Source of the DNA: Deltaproteobacteria bacterium
Lineage (GTDB): Bacteria > UBA10199 > JACPAL01 > GCA-016699445
Length of the DNA: 64,000 nucleotides
Assembly: GCA_016699445.1 (NCBI GenBank)
Contig: CP064976.1
Span: 248,001 to 312,000 of the forward strand
Direction of reading: 5' to 3'
Position 1 is the stretch's first letter; the number at the start of each line of letters is the position of its first letter. Shown piece after piece: positions 51,408 to 59,391 of this stretch. The position numbers and the translations under genes are program-made. A model generated the notes under the pieces. The model was not told where the DNA came from. It ran no database searches and was given only the letters and a program-made list of their open reading frames with translations.

Positions 51408-52601
51408 CTATAAACTCACCTCAAAATACTGAGCCGCTGTGCCCATGTCTTTATCCCCACGACCCGAGAGATTGGCGACGATGATTTTATTTTTGGGTAG
51501 TTTTTTGGCAAGTTTGATGGCGTACGCGACTGCGTGTGAAGACTCGATGGCTGGAATAATGCCTTCAGTTTGACAGAGAATTTCAAAAGCTTTCATCGCG
51601 TCTTCATCTGTCACACCCACGTACTCAGCACGCTTTGTTTCTTTTAGATAACTGTGTTCAGGCCCCACACCAGGGTAATCCAATCCCGCTGAGATGGAAT
51701 GCGTAGGAATAATTTGTCCGTTTTTATCCTGAAGCAAATAGGACTTTGAGCCATGAAGAACACCGACGCGACCATTCACCAGCGTCGCTGCTTGATCATG
51801 AGTATGCAAGCCCTTCCCTGCAGCTTCTACACCCACAATCTTTACTTTTTTATCATTAATAAATGGATGAAAAAGACCCATCGCATTCGAACCACCACCA
51901 ACACACGCCATAATCACGTCCGGCAGGCGCCCTTCTTTTTTCAACATGTCCTTACGCACTTCCTTACCGATCACAGACTGAAAATCGCGCACGATCATCG
52001 GATACGGATGCGGCCCCGTCACAGAACCAATACAATAATAGGTCGTGCGGATATTAGTAATCCAATCTCGCAGAGCTTCATTCAATGCATCTTTTAAAGT
52101 TTTTGTTCCTGAATGGACAGGAACGACTTCAGCTTTCAAAAGCTTCATGCGAAAAACATTGAGAGACTGACGTTGAACATCTTCAGCCCCCATATAAACC
52201 ATACATTCTTGATTTAAGAATGTCGTCATCGTCGCGGTGGCGACACCATGCTGTCCAGCGCCTGTTTCCGCGATCACGCGTTTCTTTCCCATGCGCTTAG
52301 CGAGCAAACATTGGCCCAAGGTATTATTCACCTTATGGGCGCCGGTATGACAAAGATCTTCGCGCTTGAGGTAAATCTTCGCTCCGCCGACTTTCTTCGT
52401 CAGATTTTCTGCTAAATAAAGAGGCGTCGGACGGCCTACATAATCCTTTAAAAGACCATTGAGTTCTTTCAGAAACGCAGGATTGCGTGACCACTTGCGA
52501 TAAGCAGTCTCAAGCTCTTTCAGAGCCGGCATTAATGTTTCAGCGACGTATTGGCCACCAAAAATCCCATAGTGACCGCGAGAATCGGGAAGTGTTGTCA
52601 T
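51408..52601 (-). CDS. trpB: Tryptophan synthase beta subunit
   Basis: PLP enzyme joining indole and serine to tryptophan. About 397 residues from the ATG at 52601, which opens 'MTTLPDSRGHYGIFGGQYVAETLMPALKELE'; the longer frame to 52676 overlaps the pcrA end. 'YLKREDLCHTGAHKVNNTLGQCLLAKRMGKKRVIAETGAGQHGVATAT' carries the Schiff-base Lys in HKVNN; 'CVGGGSNAMGLFHPF' binds phosphate; 'SAGLDYPGVGPEHSYLKE' and 'NLSGRGDKDMGTAAQYF' end the pattern. Downstream on the same strand, in near-contiguous order, are a TA-like pair, a dehydrogenase and trpA. Confidence 0.95.
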   Translation of the reverse strand: MTTLPDSRGHYGIFGGQYVAETLMPALKELETAYRKWSRNPAFLKELNGLLKDYVGRPTPLYLAENLTKKVGGAKIYLKREDLCHTGAHKVNNTLGQCLLAKRMGKKRVIAETGAGQHGVATATMTTFLNQECMVYMGAEDVQRQSLNVFRMKLLKAEVVPVHSGTKTLKDALNEALRDWITNIRTTYYCIGSVTGPHPYPMIVRDFQSVIGKEVRKDMLKKEGRLPDVIMACVGGGSNAMGLFHPFINDKKVKIVGVEAAGKGLHTHDQAATLVNGRVGVLHGSKSYLLQDKNGQIIPTHSISAGLDYPGVGPEHSYLKETKRAEYVGVTDEDAMKAFEILCQTEGIIPAIESSHAVAYAIKLAKKLPKNKIIVANLSGRGDKDMGTAAQYFEVSL

Positions 52602-52653
52602 AGGGCTGACGATGTATTTTTGATCCCGAGGAATGTAAAATAAATAATTAAAT

Positions 52654-55600
52654 CTATTCCACTGCCAGATTCGCAAACTTGACCATCAAAGTTTTGACTT
52701 GTCCGTTATTGAAATAGACGGTGACTTTTTCATGCTCACCCTTCCCTTCGCTGCGCTTGATTACGCCCTTGCCGAAAGCTGGGTGCGAGACTTGGGCTCC
52801 AATGCGGTAGAGGGAGCCTTGATCTTCAGGATTTCTCTGGTCGAAATCATACGACGGAGAAAAATCCGCAACGTCGTCGAAGGCCATACCACGGCGGCCA
52901 AAGCTACGACCGGCGGAAAAGGGTTGTTGGCGGGATTCGTGTTTTTCTACCAAGTCACTGGGCATTTCTTCCAAAAATCGCGACGGGGGATTGAATTGAT
53001 CTCCACCATAAAGATGACGCCGTTGAGCCAGACTCATGTAGAGACGTTCGCGAGCTCGCGTAATACCGACGTAGCAAATACGCCTTTCCTCTTCCATCTC
53101 TTCCCACACATCAAGCGAACGCGCGTGAGGGAACAATCCCTCTTCCATACCCACTAAAAATACATAGGGAAACTCTAAACCTTTGGCCAAATGGAGCGTC
53201 ATCATCGGCAACACACCTTTTTCAGGATCATACGTATCGGTCTGACCTACCAGAGCCAACTGGTCTAAAAAGAGAGCGAGCGTTGGAGCTTCGTTGGATT
53301 TTTCAAACTCTTCCGCCACTGTCAAAAACTCATACAAGTTTTCCAAACGACTTTCAGATTCTGTTGTGCGTTCCTTCTGAAGCATTTCAAAATAGCCAGA
53401 ATCCTCCATCACCTTTTTGAGCAAGGCAGCGACTTGATGAGGGTTGTCGTTCAGAAAATTTTTAAACCCTTCCATCTTCTGATAAAAATCCCTCAGTTTA
53501 TTGCGCGCCATCGCTGTCACACTGGGCAAATCATCAATATGCGTCAAAGCTTCATACAAAGGGGCTTCATGCTCACTGGAAAAATATTCCAAATGACTCA
53601 CCGCTTTATCTCCTAAACCACGCGCAGGGACATTGATAATGCGTTTGAGATTAAGGGAGTCTTTAGGATTCACAATCACGCGCAGATACGAAATGATGTC
53701 TTTGATTTCTTTTCGATCATAAAACTTCACGCCACCAAAAATCGTATAAGGCACTCGCTGTCGACGCAGCTCTTCTTCAAACACGCGCGACTGAGCATTG
53801 GTGCGATAAAAAATGGCCATATCGCTGTATTTGACATGAGCTGTCTGGTTAATTTTTTGAATTTCCTGAACGACAAAGCGCGCTTCATCGCGTTCATCTT
53901 GAGCATAATAAATATAGGCTCGATCCCCATGACCATTATCGGTCCAAAGATTTTTTCCTTTTCGTGCTTTGTTTTTTGAAATGACGGCATTGGCCAGCTT
54001 GAGAATCGTCTGACTCGAACGATAATTTTGCTCCAAGCGAATCACCTTACACCCAGGAAAATCCTGCTCAAAATTCAAGATATTTTGGATATCAGCTCCG
54101 CGCCATCGGTAAATGGAGTTATGTGTCACAATTCCATTAGCAATAAAGTTATGCGTATTCTCAATATTCAAATCATAGACATTTTCATTAAGAGGAAGTC
54201 TTTTAACACTTTTCACAACATCATAGTCACCTTGAGCATCAAACATTGCCATTCCAGGCAGTACGGAAGCTGCAGGTAAAAAGGGAAGAGAGTTGGCAAA
54301 TCTTTCTTTTGAAGCTTTCCCAAAACGCGCCATAAAAAACACTTCAACGTCAAAGACTTTACGTAACAAGCTAAGAAACTTCTCAATTTCACTAAAGCTC
54401 TTGTAGGAGCTTTCAAATCTCCAGCTTTTCGAATCTTTCTTGGCATTTCGCACCGAAAAGCCCAGTTTTTTTAAATTCGCATACCCTTCTTTATCATTTC
54501 CTATGATCGAAATACGATGCATGGGTGTCAGACTACGTCTATCGCCACAAAGAGTAACAACGACATTACGTCTATTAGCGTTACGAGAACGCGGGCGATG
54601 ATGAGGGTGCAACAATGACAAATGACGATCTATTAAAAGTTTTTTCGCATGAGAATCTGTATCGAAAGATTTAAAAACACGATCCAAATAAGCAGCATCA
54701 TGAACTAAACCATTCTGACTACCACCCTTGCGAGGCACAAATGGCAGTGTTGGAAGTTGATATTGAAGAGAGAGAATATATTCTTCTGAACGTGCATCGT
54801 TTTCATTAGAATGTATTCCAACAACCCACAAAGAATCTGCATGCTCTTGCATCAGACGCTGTCTAAATCCAACCATCGGCTTTTTCTGTCCGGCCGTATA
54901 AACTTGAGAAGTCCCTAATCGCCAACCCACACCTTTTTTATGCATGAGATAGGTAAAGTAAGTTTGAGGGACAAGACCTAATCTATAACCTGCAAAATGA
55001 GTATGTTCAGGGGTGCTAAAAATTTTTCGACCTGACTGAAGCTCTATCAGCACACCCTCTCCTCGATATTTTTTAACAAACTTTTTTGTAACTCGAGCAG
55101 GGCGAAAGGCACCACTACCATAGCATGATAAAACTTCGTCTCCTACTTTCACATTTTTAATGGGAACGAATTTTCCATCTTTCATGGTGATCTTACTGTC
55201 ACCGCTTAAACATTGATCATCATCCCCCACCACACACAAATTTTTCCGAGGCTCGGCCAAAAGTCTTGTCAGGACGTACTGGGCTTTGTTGGTATCCTGA
55301 TACTCATCGACCATGATGTATTTCCAAAGGCTGTGATAGTTTTCCAGTATATCAGGACGTTCCCGAAACAAGAGCACTGTTTTGAAAATCAAATCTCCAA
55401 AATCGAGAGCATTGTTTTGAGCTAATTTTTTTTCATAGAGAGCATAGATATCAGCCACTCGTGATTCAAAATAATCACTCGAATTTGTCGCAAATTGAGC
55501 TGGTGTGATGATTTCATTTTTGGCTGATTGGATGCGCCCATTGATTGCTTTGGGATTAAAACTTTTTTCATCCAGCTTCAGCTCTTCTAATACTTCTTTG

Positions 55601-55941
55601 ATAAGAGTGGTTGAATCACCATCATCATAGATCACAAAGTTTCGCTGTGTGTCTGGCAATGACGATCTCAAAATACGCACGCACAAAGAATGAAACGTCG
55701 AAATAAAAGTCTCATAAGCCCGTGAGCCTAAAGTCTGACTCACACGATGCTTCATTTCATCGGCTGCTTTATTGGTGAACGTCACCGCCAAAATGTTTCG
55801 AGGAAGGATACCACATTCCTGAATCATATAGGCGATACGCTGCGTGATCACACGTGTCTTACCACTACCCGCTCCGGCTAAAATCAAAAGTGGACCATCG
55901 AGATGATGAACGGCGTCAAGTTGTTCTGGATTCATTTGCAT
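52654..55941 (-). CDS. pcrA: PcrA/UvrD-type DNA helicase containing an intein
   Basis: SF1 helicase for repair and replication. Precursor 1095 residues; about 730 after splicing, the normal size. Motif I 'LILAGAGSGKTRVITQRIAYMI' (residues 19-40), motif Ia 'LAVTFTNKAADEMK', motif II 'YIMVDEYQDTNKAQY' (about 208-222), then motif III 'VVGDDDQ', interrupted by the intein and resumed as 'SIYRWRGADIQNIL'. Motif IV 'RLEQNYRSSQTIL', V 'MTLHLAKGLEFPYVFLVGMEEGLFPH' and VI 'EERRICYVGITRARERLYMSLA' follow. The C-terminal end 'GAQVSHPAFGKGVIKRSEGKGEHEKVTVYFNNGQVKTLMVKFANL' is the PcrA-type Tudor-like tail. Upstream HNH gene ends 24 bases before. Confidence 0.95.
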   Translation of the reverse strand: MQMNPEQLDAVHHLDGPLLILAGAGSGKTRVITQRIAYMIQECGILPRNILAVTFTNKAADEMKHRVSQTLGSRAYETFISTFHSLCVRILRSSLPDTQRNFVIYDDGDSTTLIKEVLEELKLDEKSFNPKAINGRIQSAKNEIITPAQFATNSSDYFESRVADIYALYEKKLAQNNALDFGDLIFKTVLLFRERPDILENYHSLWKYIMVDEYQDTNKAQYVLTRLLAEPRKNLCVVGDDDQCLSGDSKITMKDGKFVPIKNVKVGDEVLSCYGSGAFRPARVTKKFVKKYRGEGVLIELQSGRKIFSTPEHTHFAGYRLGLVPQTYFTYLMHKKGVGWRLGTSQVYTAGQKKPMVGFRQRLMQEHADSLWVVGIHSNENDARSEEYILSLQYQLPTLPFVPRKGGSQNGLVHDAAYLDRVFKSFDTDSHAKKLLIDRHLSLLHPHHRPRSRNANRRNVVVTLCGDRRSLTPMHRISIIGNDKEGYANLKKLGFSVRNAKKDSKSWRFESSYKSFSEIEKFLSLLRKVFDVEVFFMARFGKASKERFANSLPFLPAASVLPGMAMFDAQGDYDVVKSVKRLPLNENVYDLNIENTHNFIANGIVTHNSIYRWRGADIQNILNFEQDFPGCKVIRLEQNYRSSQTILKLANAVISKNKARKGKNLWTDNGHGDRAYIYYAQDERDEARFVVQEIQKINQTAHVKYSDMAIFYRTNAQSRVFEEELRRQRVPYTIFGGVKFYDRKEIKDIISYLRVIVNPKDSLNLKRIINVPARGLGDKAVSHLEYFSSEHEAPLYEALTHIDDLPSVTAMARNKLRDFYQKMEGFKNFLNDNPHQVAALLKKVMEDSGYFEMLQKERTTESESRLENLYEFLTVAEEFEKSNEAPTLALFLDQLALVGQTDTYDPEKGVLPMMTLHLAKGLEFPYVFLVGMEEGLFPHARSLDVWEEMEEERRICYVGITRARERLYMSLAQRRHLYGGDQFNPPSRFLEEMPSDLVEKHESRQQPFSAGRSFGRRGMAFDDVADFSPSYDFDQRNPEDQGSLYRIGAQVSHPAFGKGVIKRSEGKGEHEKVTVYFNNGQVKTLMVKFANLAVE
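54118..55212 (-). mobile_element. Intein in pcrA (365 residues)
   Basis: Starts with Cys244 ('CLSGDSKITMKDGKFVPIKNVKVGDEVLS', block A), block B 'STPEHTHFAGY', and ends with block F/G 'VYDLNIENTHNFIANGIVTHN', followed by Ser609 as the +1 residue. The Q|S junction lies in helicase motif III. No LAGLIDADG pair is visible in the ~170-residue middle, which instead has 'LWVVGIHSNENDARSEEYILSLQYQLPTLPF' and 'HPHHRPRSRNANRRNVVVTLCGDRR', so the homing part (if any) is of another or unassigned type. Confidence 0.93.
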
Positions 55942-55964
55942 AGGGCTGCCGCCCTAGCGGAGAT

Positions 55965-56564
55965 TTATTCCTGCTTCAATTCTAAATTCCAATAACTGAA
56001 ATCGACGATGTTGAAATAAGGCTTCCAAGCATCAAACTGGACTTGTCGGAGCTTCATTTCGGTAAAAGGTGTCCAATGAGGACGGGCTGGAGGACGAATC
56101 AGTTTCATACCGGCTTCATCAGGTGTATTGCCACCTTTTCGGTGATTACAAGGAATACAACTTGTCACGACGTTTTCCCAACTGGTCTTTCCACCTTTGG
56201 AACGGGGCACCACATGATCTAGATTGAGCTCGGTACGCTGAAACTTATTTCCACAAAACTGACACACATTGCCATCACGGAGATAAATATTAAGTCGTGA
56301 AAACTGCACATGACGCGTCGGCACACGATTGTAAGTCGTTAAAAGAATCACCCGTGGAATACGGATCATCTTATTTACCAACCCAACTTTTTCGTGATGA
56401 GCCGCAACAGCCAGCTCAGTCCATGTCTCAAAATCAAAAGCCGCATATTGCTCATCAACAGCTTTTGCGACCCCTTGATACAACAGCACCAAAGCACGTT
56501 TTAATGTTGTAATGTGAATGGGAAGGTACGATCGATTTAAAATCAATACGTGGGATGTGAGCAT
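55965..56564 (-). CDS. HNH endonuclease domain protein
   Basis: 199 residues. The HNH core is 'LRDGNVCQFCGNKFQRTELNLDHVVPRSKGGKTSWENVVTSCIPCNHRKGGNTPDEAGM' (two C-x-x-C pairs, D-H, N). Upstream 'VLILNRSYLPIHITTLKRALVLLYQGVAKAVD' belongs to a widespread chromosomal HNH family of unknown function. It lies 24 bases before pcrA, but I see no sign that it serves the intein. Confidence 0.85.
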   Translation of the reverse strand: MLTSHVLILNRSYLPIHITTLKRALVLLYQGVAKAVDEQYAAFDFETWTELAVAAHHEKVGLVNKMIRIPRVILLTTYNRVPTRHVQFSRLNIYLRDGNVCQFCGNKFQRTELNLDHVVPRSKGGKTSWENVVTSCIPCNHRKGGNTPDEAGMKLIRPPARPHWTPFTEMKLRQVQFDAWKPYFNIVDFSYWNLELKQE

Positions 56565-56664
56565 CTATCTGTAATAATACGAAAATTTTTAGGAAGGGGC
56601 AACAGTTTGATGATGATCATTAGACAGATTTTTTCAAAACGCATAATATTGACTAAAACGTTAC

Positions 56665-56694
56665 CTTATTGTTACTCTAATGAGAAACAATAAG
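56665..56694 (+). promoter_or_regulatory. Inverted repeat operator of Phd/PIN module
   Basis: CTTATTGTT (56665-56673) and AACAATAAG (56686-56694) are perfect 9-base arms around 12 bases, with the ribosome site AAGGAG at the right arm. A TTGACT box lies just left (56649-56654). Typical of an autoregulated TA promoter. Confidence 0.65.
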
Positions 56695-56702
56695 GAGTCT
56701 AT

Positions 56703-56990
56703 ATGGAATTTGTTAATGTGCGTGATTTAAGGATTAATACCAGTCAGGTATGGGAAAAGCTGGAACATGAGAAAGAACTCATTATCACATCAAATGGAAA
56801 ACCGCTGGCTCTCATGTCAGAAATCACAGGAAGCAATCTTGAAGCAATTTTAGCTGCCGTACGGCGTACCCGAGGTGAATGGGCCATCCGAAAGCTGAGA
56901 CAAGCTTCTGAAAAAAACAAGACAGTTTCTCTCAGTGAAGACGAGATTCAGGATGAAATCAAGAAAGTACGACGTGGAAAAAACAAATGA
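56703..56990 (+). CDS. Phd/YefM-type antitoxin
   Basis: 95 residues: 'MEFVNVRDLRINTSQVWEKLEHEKELIITSNGKPLALMSEI' is the Phd/YefM DNA-binding start, followed by helices 'LEAILAAVRRTRGEWAIRKLRQASEKNKTVSLSEDEIQDEIKKVR' that would bind the toxin. An inverted-repeat operator overlaps its leader. Overlaps the toxin gene by 4 bases. Confidence 0.85.
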   Translation: MEFVNVRDLRINTSQVWEKLEHEKELIITSNGKPLALMSEITGSNLEAILAAVRRTRGEWAIRKLRQASEKNKTVSLSEDEIQDEIKKVRRGKNK

Positions 56991-57406
56991 AAATCGTTCT
57001 GGACACCAATGTTCTCGTCTCTTCCCTTTTAAAAACACAGAGCTCATCTGGAAAAGTATTAGACCTAATCATTTCAGGACATTTAGAGTTACTCATTGAT
57101 GACCGAATCTTATCTGAATACCGAGAAGTCCTCAGAAGGCCTAAATTTTTATTCGACGAACTTCTTGTGGATGATGTTTTAGCTACTATTGATCGTTTTT
57201 CGACGTTTGTTGCTTCAGAAAACTATTCTATCCATTTACCCGATCGAGACGATCTTCCTTTTTTAGAAGTAGCTCTCTCGGGGAAAGCCAATGCTCTTAT
57301 TACAGGAAACAAAAAAGATTTCGGCAAGCCCCTTCAGCATTTAAAAATCGTCTCTCCGAGTGAATTTTTAAAAATATTCGAGTCTCAAGCCACTATTCTA
57401 CAGTGA
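56987..57406 (+). CDS. PIN-domain toxin (COG1569-like)
   Basis: 139 residues: 'MKIVLDTNVLVSSLLKTQSSSGKVLDLIISGHLELLIDDRILSEYREVLRRPKF', with Asp in 'LDTN', Glu in 'SEY', and 'HLPDRDDLPFLEVALSGKANALITGNKKDF' completing the PIN acidic cluster. Paired with a Phd-type antitoxin by ATGA overlap. Confidence 0.9.
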   Translation: MKIVLDTNVLVSSLLKTQSSSGKVLDLIISGHLELLIDDRILSEYREVLRRPKFLFDELLVDDVLATIDRFSTFVASENYSIHLPDRDDLPFLEVALSGKANALITGNKKDFGKPLQHLKIVSPSEFLKIFESQATILQ

Positions 57407-57495
57407 CACCTTAAAAATTCTGAATCCGTACGAAAATTCGCAACCTTTTTTGAGCCATAGCGAACATTGCCATACTTAATAAACAGGAGATTTTT

Positions 57496-59363
57496 ATGCC
57501 TTATGGTTTTCATACACCCGTTGTAAGTGTTTCCAATCATTCTTTTGATGCCGTGCAGGCCATGCTGGCGATTTCCGGATCTGTGATACAGTTAAACCCC
57601 AATCGCGGCGAAGTATTAAATGCCAGACTTATTCATAAGCAAACGGCTCAGTATTGCAACAACGCTACTCTGGCTCCTCAATTACGCGCAATGGTACTTA
57701 AAGACAAAAAAAGACTAAAAGCACTTATCAATACCCGAAGAGAAAACCTGACACTTCCTGCCATGATTGCTTTAAGACACATTTCAAGCCGTCATACTGT
57801 ACCACTTCTTCTCACTGCAGATGCGCTATCGGATTTAACAAACCCCAGAAGATATCAAGCACCTATAGCTTTAGGCCTTCAAAACTTAACAGTAGATGAT
57901 GTCATTGACAGTGCTCGCCATGGACGTCGTGTGATTCTTGATGCTAAAGCTCGCGAGCGTGTTGCGAAAAAGCGCCTCATTGTAGAGGAATATCTAAAGC
58001 CAGAAGCTCCTGCTGTGTATGGTATCAATACAGGTTTTGGATCCAATGCACATGTTAGAATATCAGCTTCAGAACTTCGGCATCACTTGTTCAAGCTAAA
58101 TCCGGAGTGCGGCCTGAAGTGATTGAACAACTCATCGCTTTTTTAAATCATGGTATCCACCCCATCGTCTCCGAAAAAGGATCTGTAGGGGCTAGCGGAG
58201 ATCTTGTACCCCTCGCTCAAATTGCCTTAGCACTTATGGGTGAAGGGCGGGTGCGTGTACATGGAAAAGAAATGTGTGCAGCAGAAGCCCTTCGTGAGGC
58301 CCACCTCAAACCTGTAAAGCTTCAGGCCAAAGAAGGGCTTGCTCTTATCAATGGCACTCAATTTACAACAGCCATCACTCTTTTAAACTGGGATCAATCT
58401 CGCCAGCTTTTAAATATGAGTCATGTGATGACTGCACTAGCTGTAGAGGCTGAGAGGGGCACGACAACAGCTTTTCGCGCAGAAATTCATGAAGCCAGAC
58501 GTCATGGAGGACAAGGACTTTCTGCACAGATTTTGATGAAACTTTTAACTGAAGATGGATCACCGAGCGCAATCGGCAGAAGTCATACTGATTGTAAAAA
58601 AGTACAGGATCCCTACCATCTTCGTTGTGCCCCTCAAGTTTTAGGAGCTGTGCTTACAACCCTATCTCAGCAGGGGAATATCCTCTTTGATGAAATCAAT
58701 GCTGTAACAGATAACCCCATTGTGACAGAAGCGGGTATTTTCAGTGGTGGTAATTTCCACGCACAACCCATTGCCACAGCTGCAGATTCTATTGCTATCT
58801 CATTAGCGACAGCCGTTAACCTGCACCAAGCTCAAATTGCTGCACTGCTTACAAATACAAAAATGACAGAACTCCCAGCCTTTTTGGTCGCTCATCCAGA
58901 AAGAGCAGGTATCGAAAGTGGAATGATGATGCTGGATGTTGCAGCGGCAGCACTGGCTGCTGAAGCTCGCACACTAGCAGCGCCGGCTAGCGTTCATTCA
59001 TTGCCTACAGCAGGTGGAACTGAAGATCACGTGAGCATGGGACCTGCTGCTGCAAGAAAAATGGGGAATATGGTCTCACTCTTACAGGATACTTTAGCGC
59101 TTGGATTGATCGTGTCAGCTCAGGGAATCAATCTAGTGAGAAGAACAGGAGATGGTTTAAAAACAACCCATTATCTTGAAACTGTCTTAAAAAGAATTCG
59201 CCAAGGAGCTCCCTTCATGGATGGGGATCGTTCTATGACAGATGACATCACTTTTGTTGCAGCACTGTTAGCTTCAGGACAACTAACAGATCCATTTATA
59301 AAACACCTTACCCCGCCTCCCCTACACACAATGCGCTCAATTGCTGAAGGCACCTTGGGTTAA
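57496..59363 (+). pseudogene. hutH: Histidine (aromatic amino acid) ammonia-lyase with internal deletion
   Basis: Removes ammonia from histidine via the MIO cofactor. A ribosome site CAGGAG precedes the ATG. Residues about 1-120 are an N-terminal extension not typical of HutH; then 'AVYGINTGFGSNAHVRISASELRHHL'. Here the family should have about 40 more residues ('SH..G.G....VR..M..R'), but they are missing and the frame changes near 58090, where 'AKSGVRPEVIEQLIAFLNHGIHPIVSEKGSVGASGDLVPLAQ' resumes. The MIO triad Ala-Ser-Gly is at 58191-58199. The remainder ('GTQFTTAIT', 'DNPIVTEAGIFSGGNFHAQPIA', 'LPTAGGTEDHVSMGPAAARK') is intact. Without the missing stretch it is unlikely to fold. No other hut genes are near. 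Confidence 0.85.
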
Positions 59364-59391
59364 GACACTCATCTTTTTCGCTTAAATCTAA

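Noticed and set aside
54213..54446. Separate small gene within the intein region
   Set aside because: It is a shadow frame of the intein with no ribosome site or conserved features.
54118..55212. Adjacent HNH gene (55965-56564) as homing enzyme of the intein
   Set aside because: The HNH protein belongs to a common chromosomal family, and nothing in the sequence links it to the intein.
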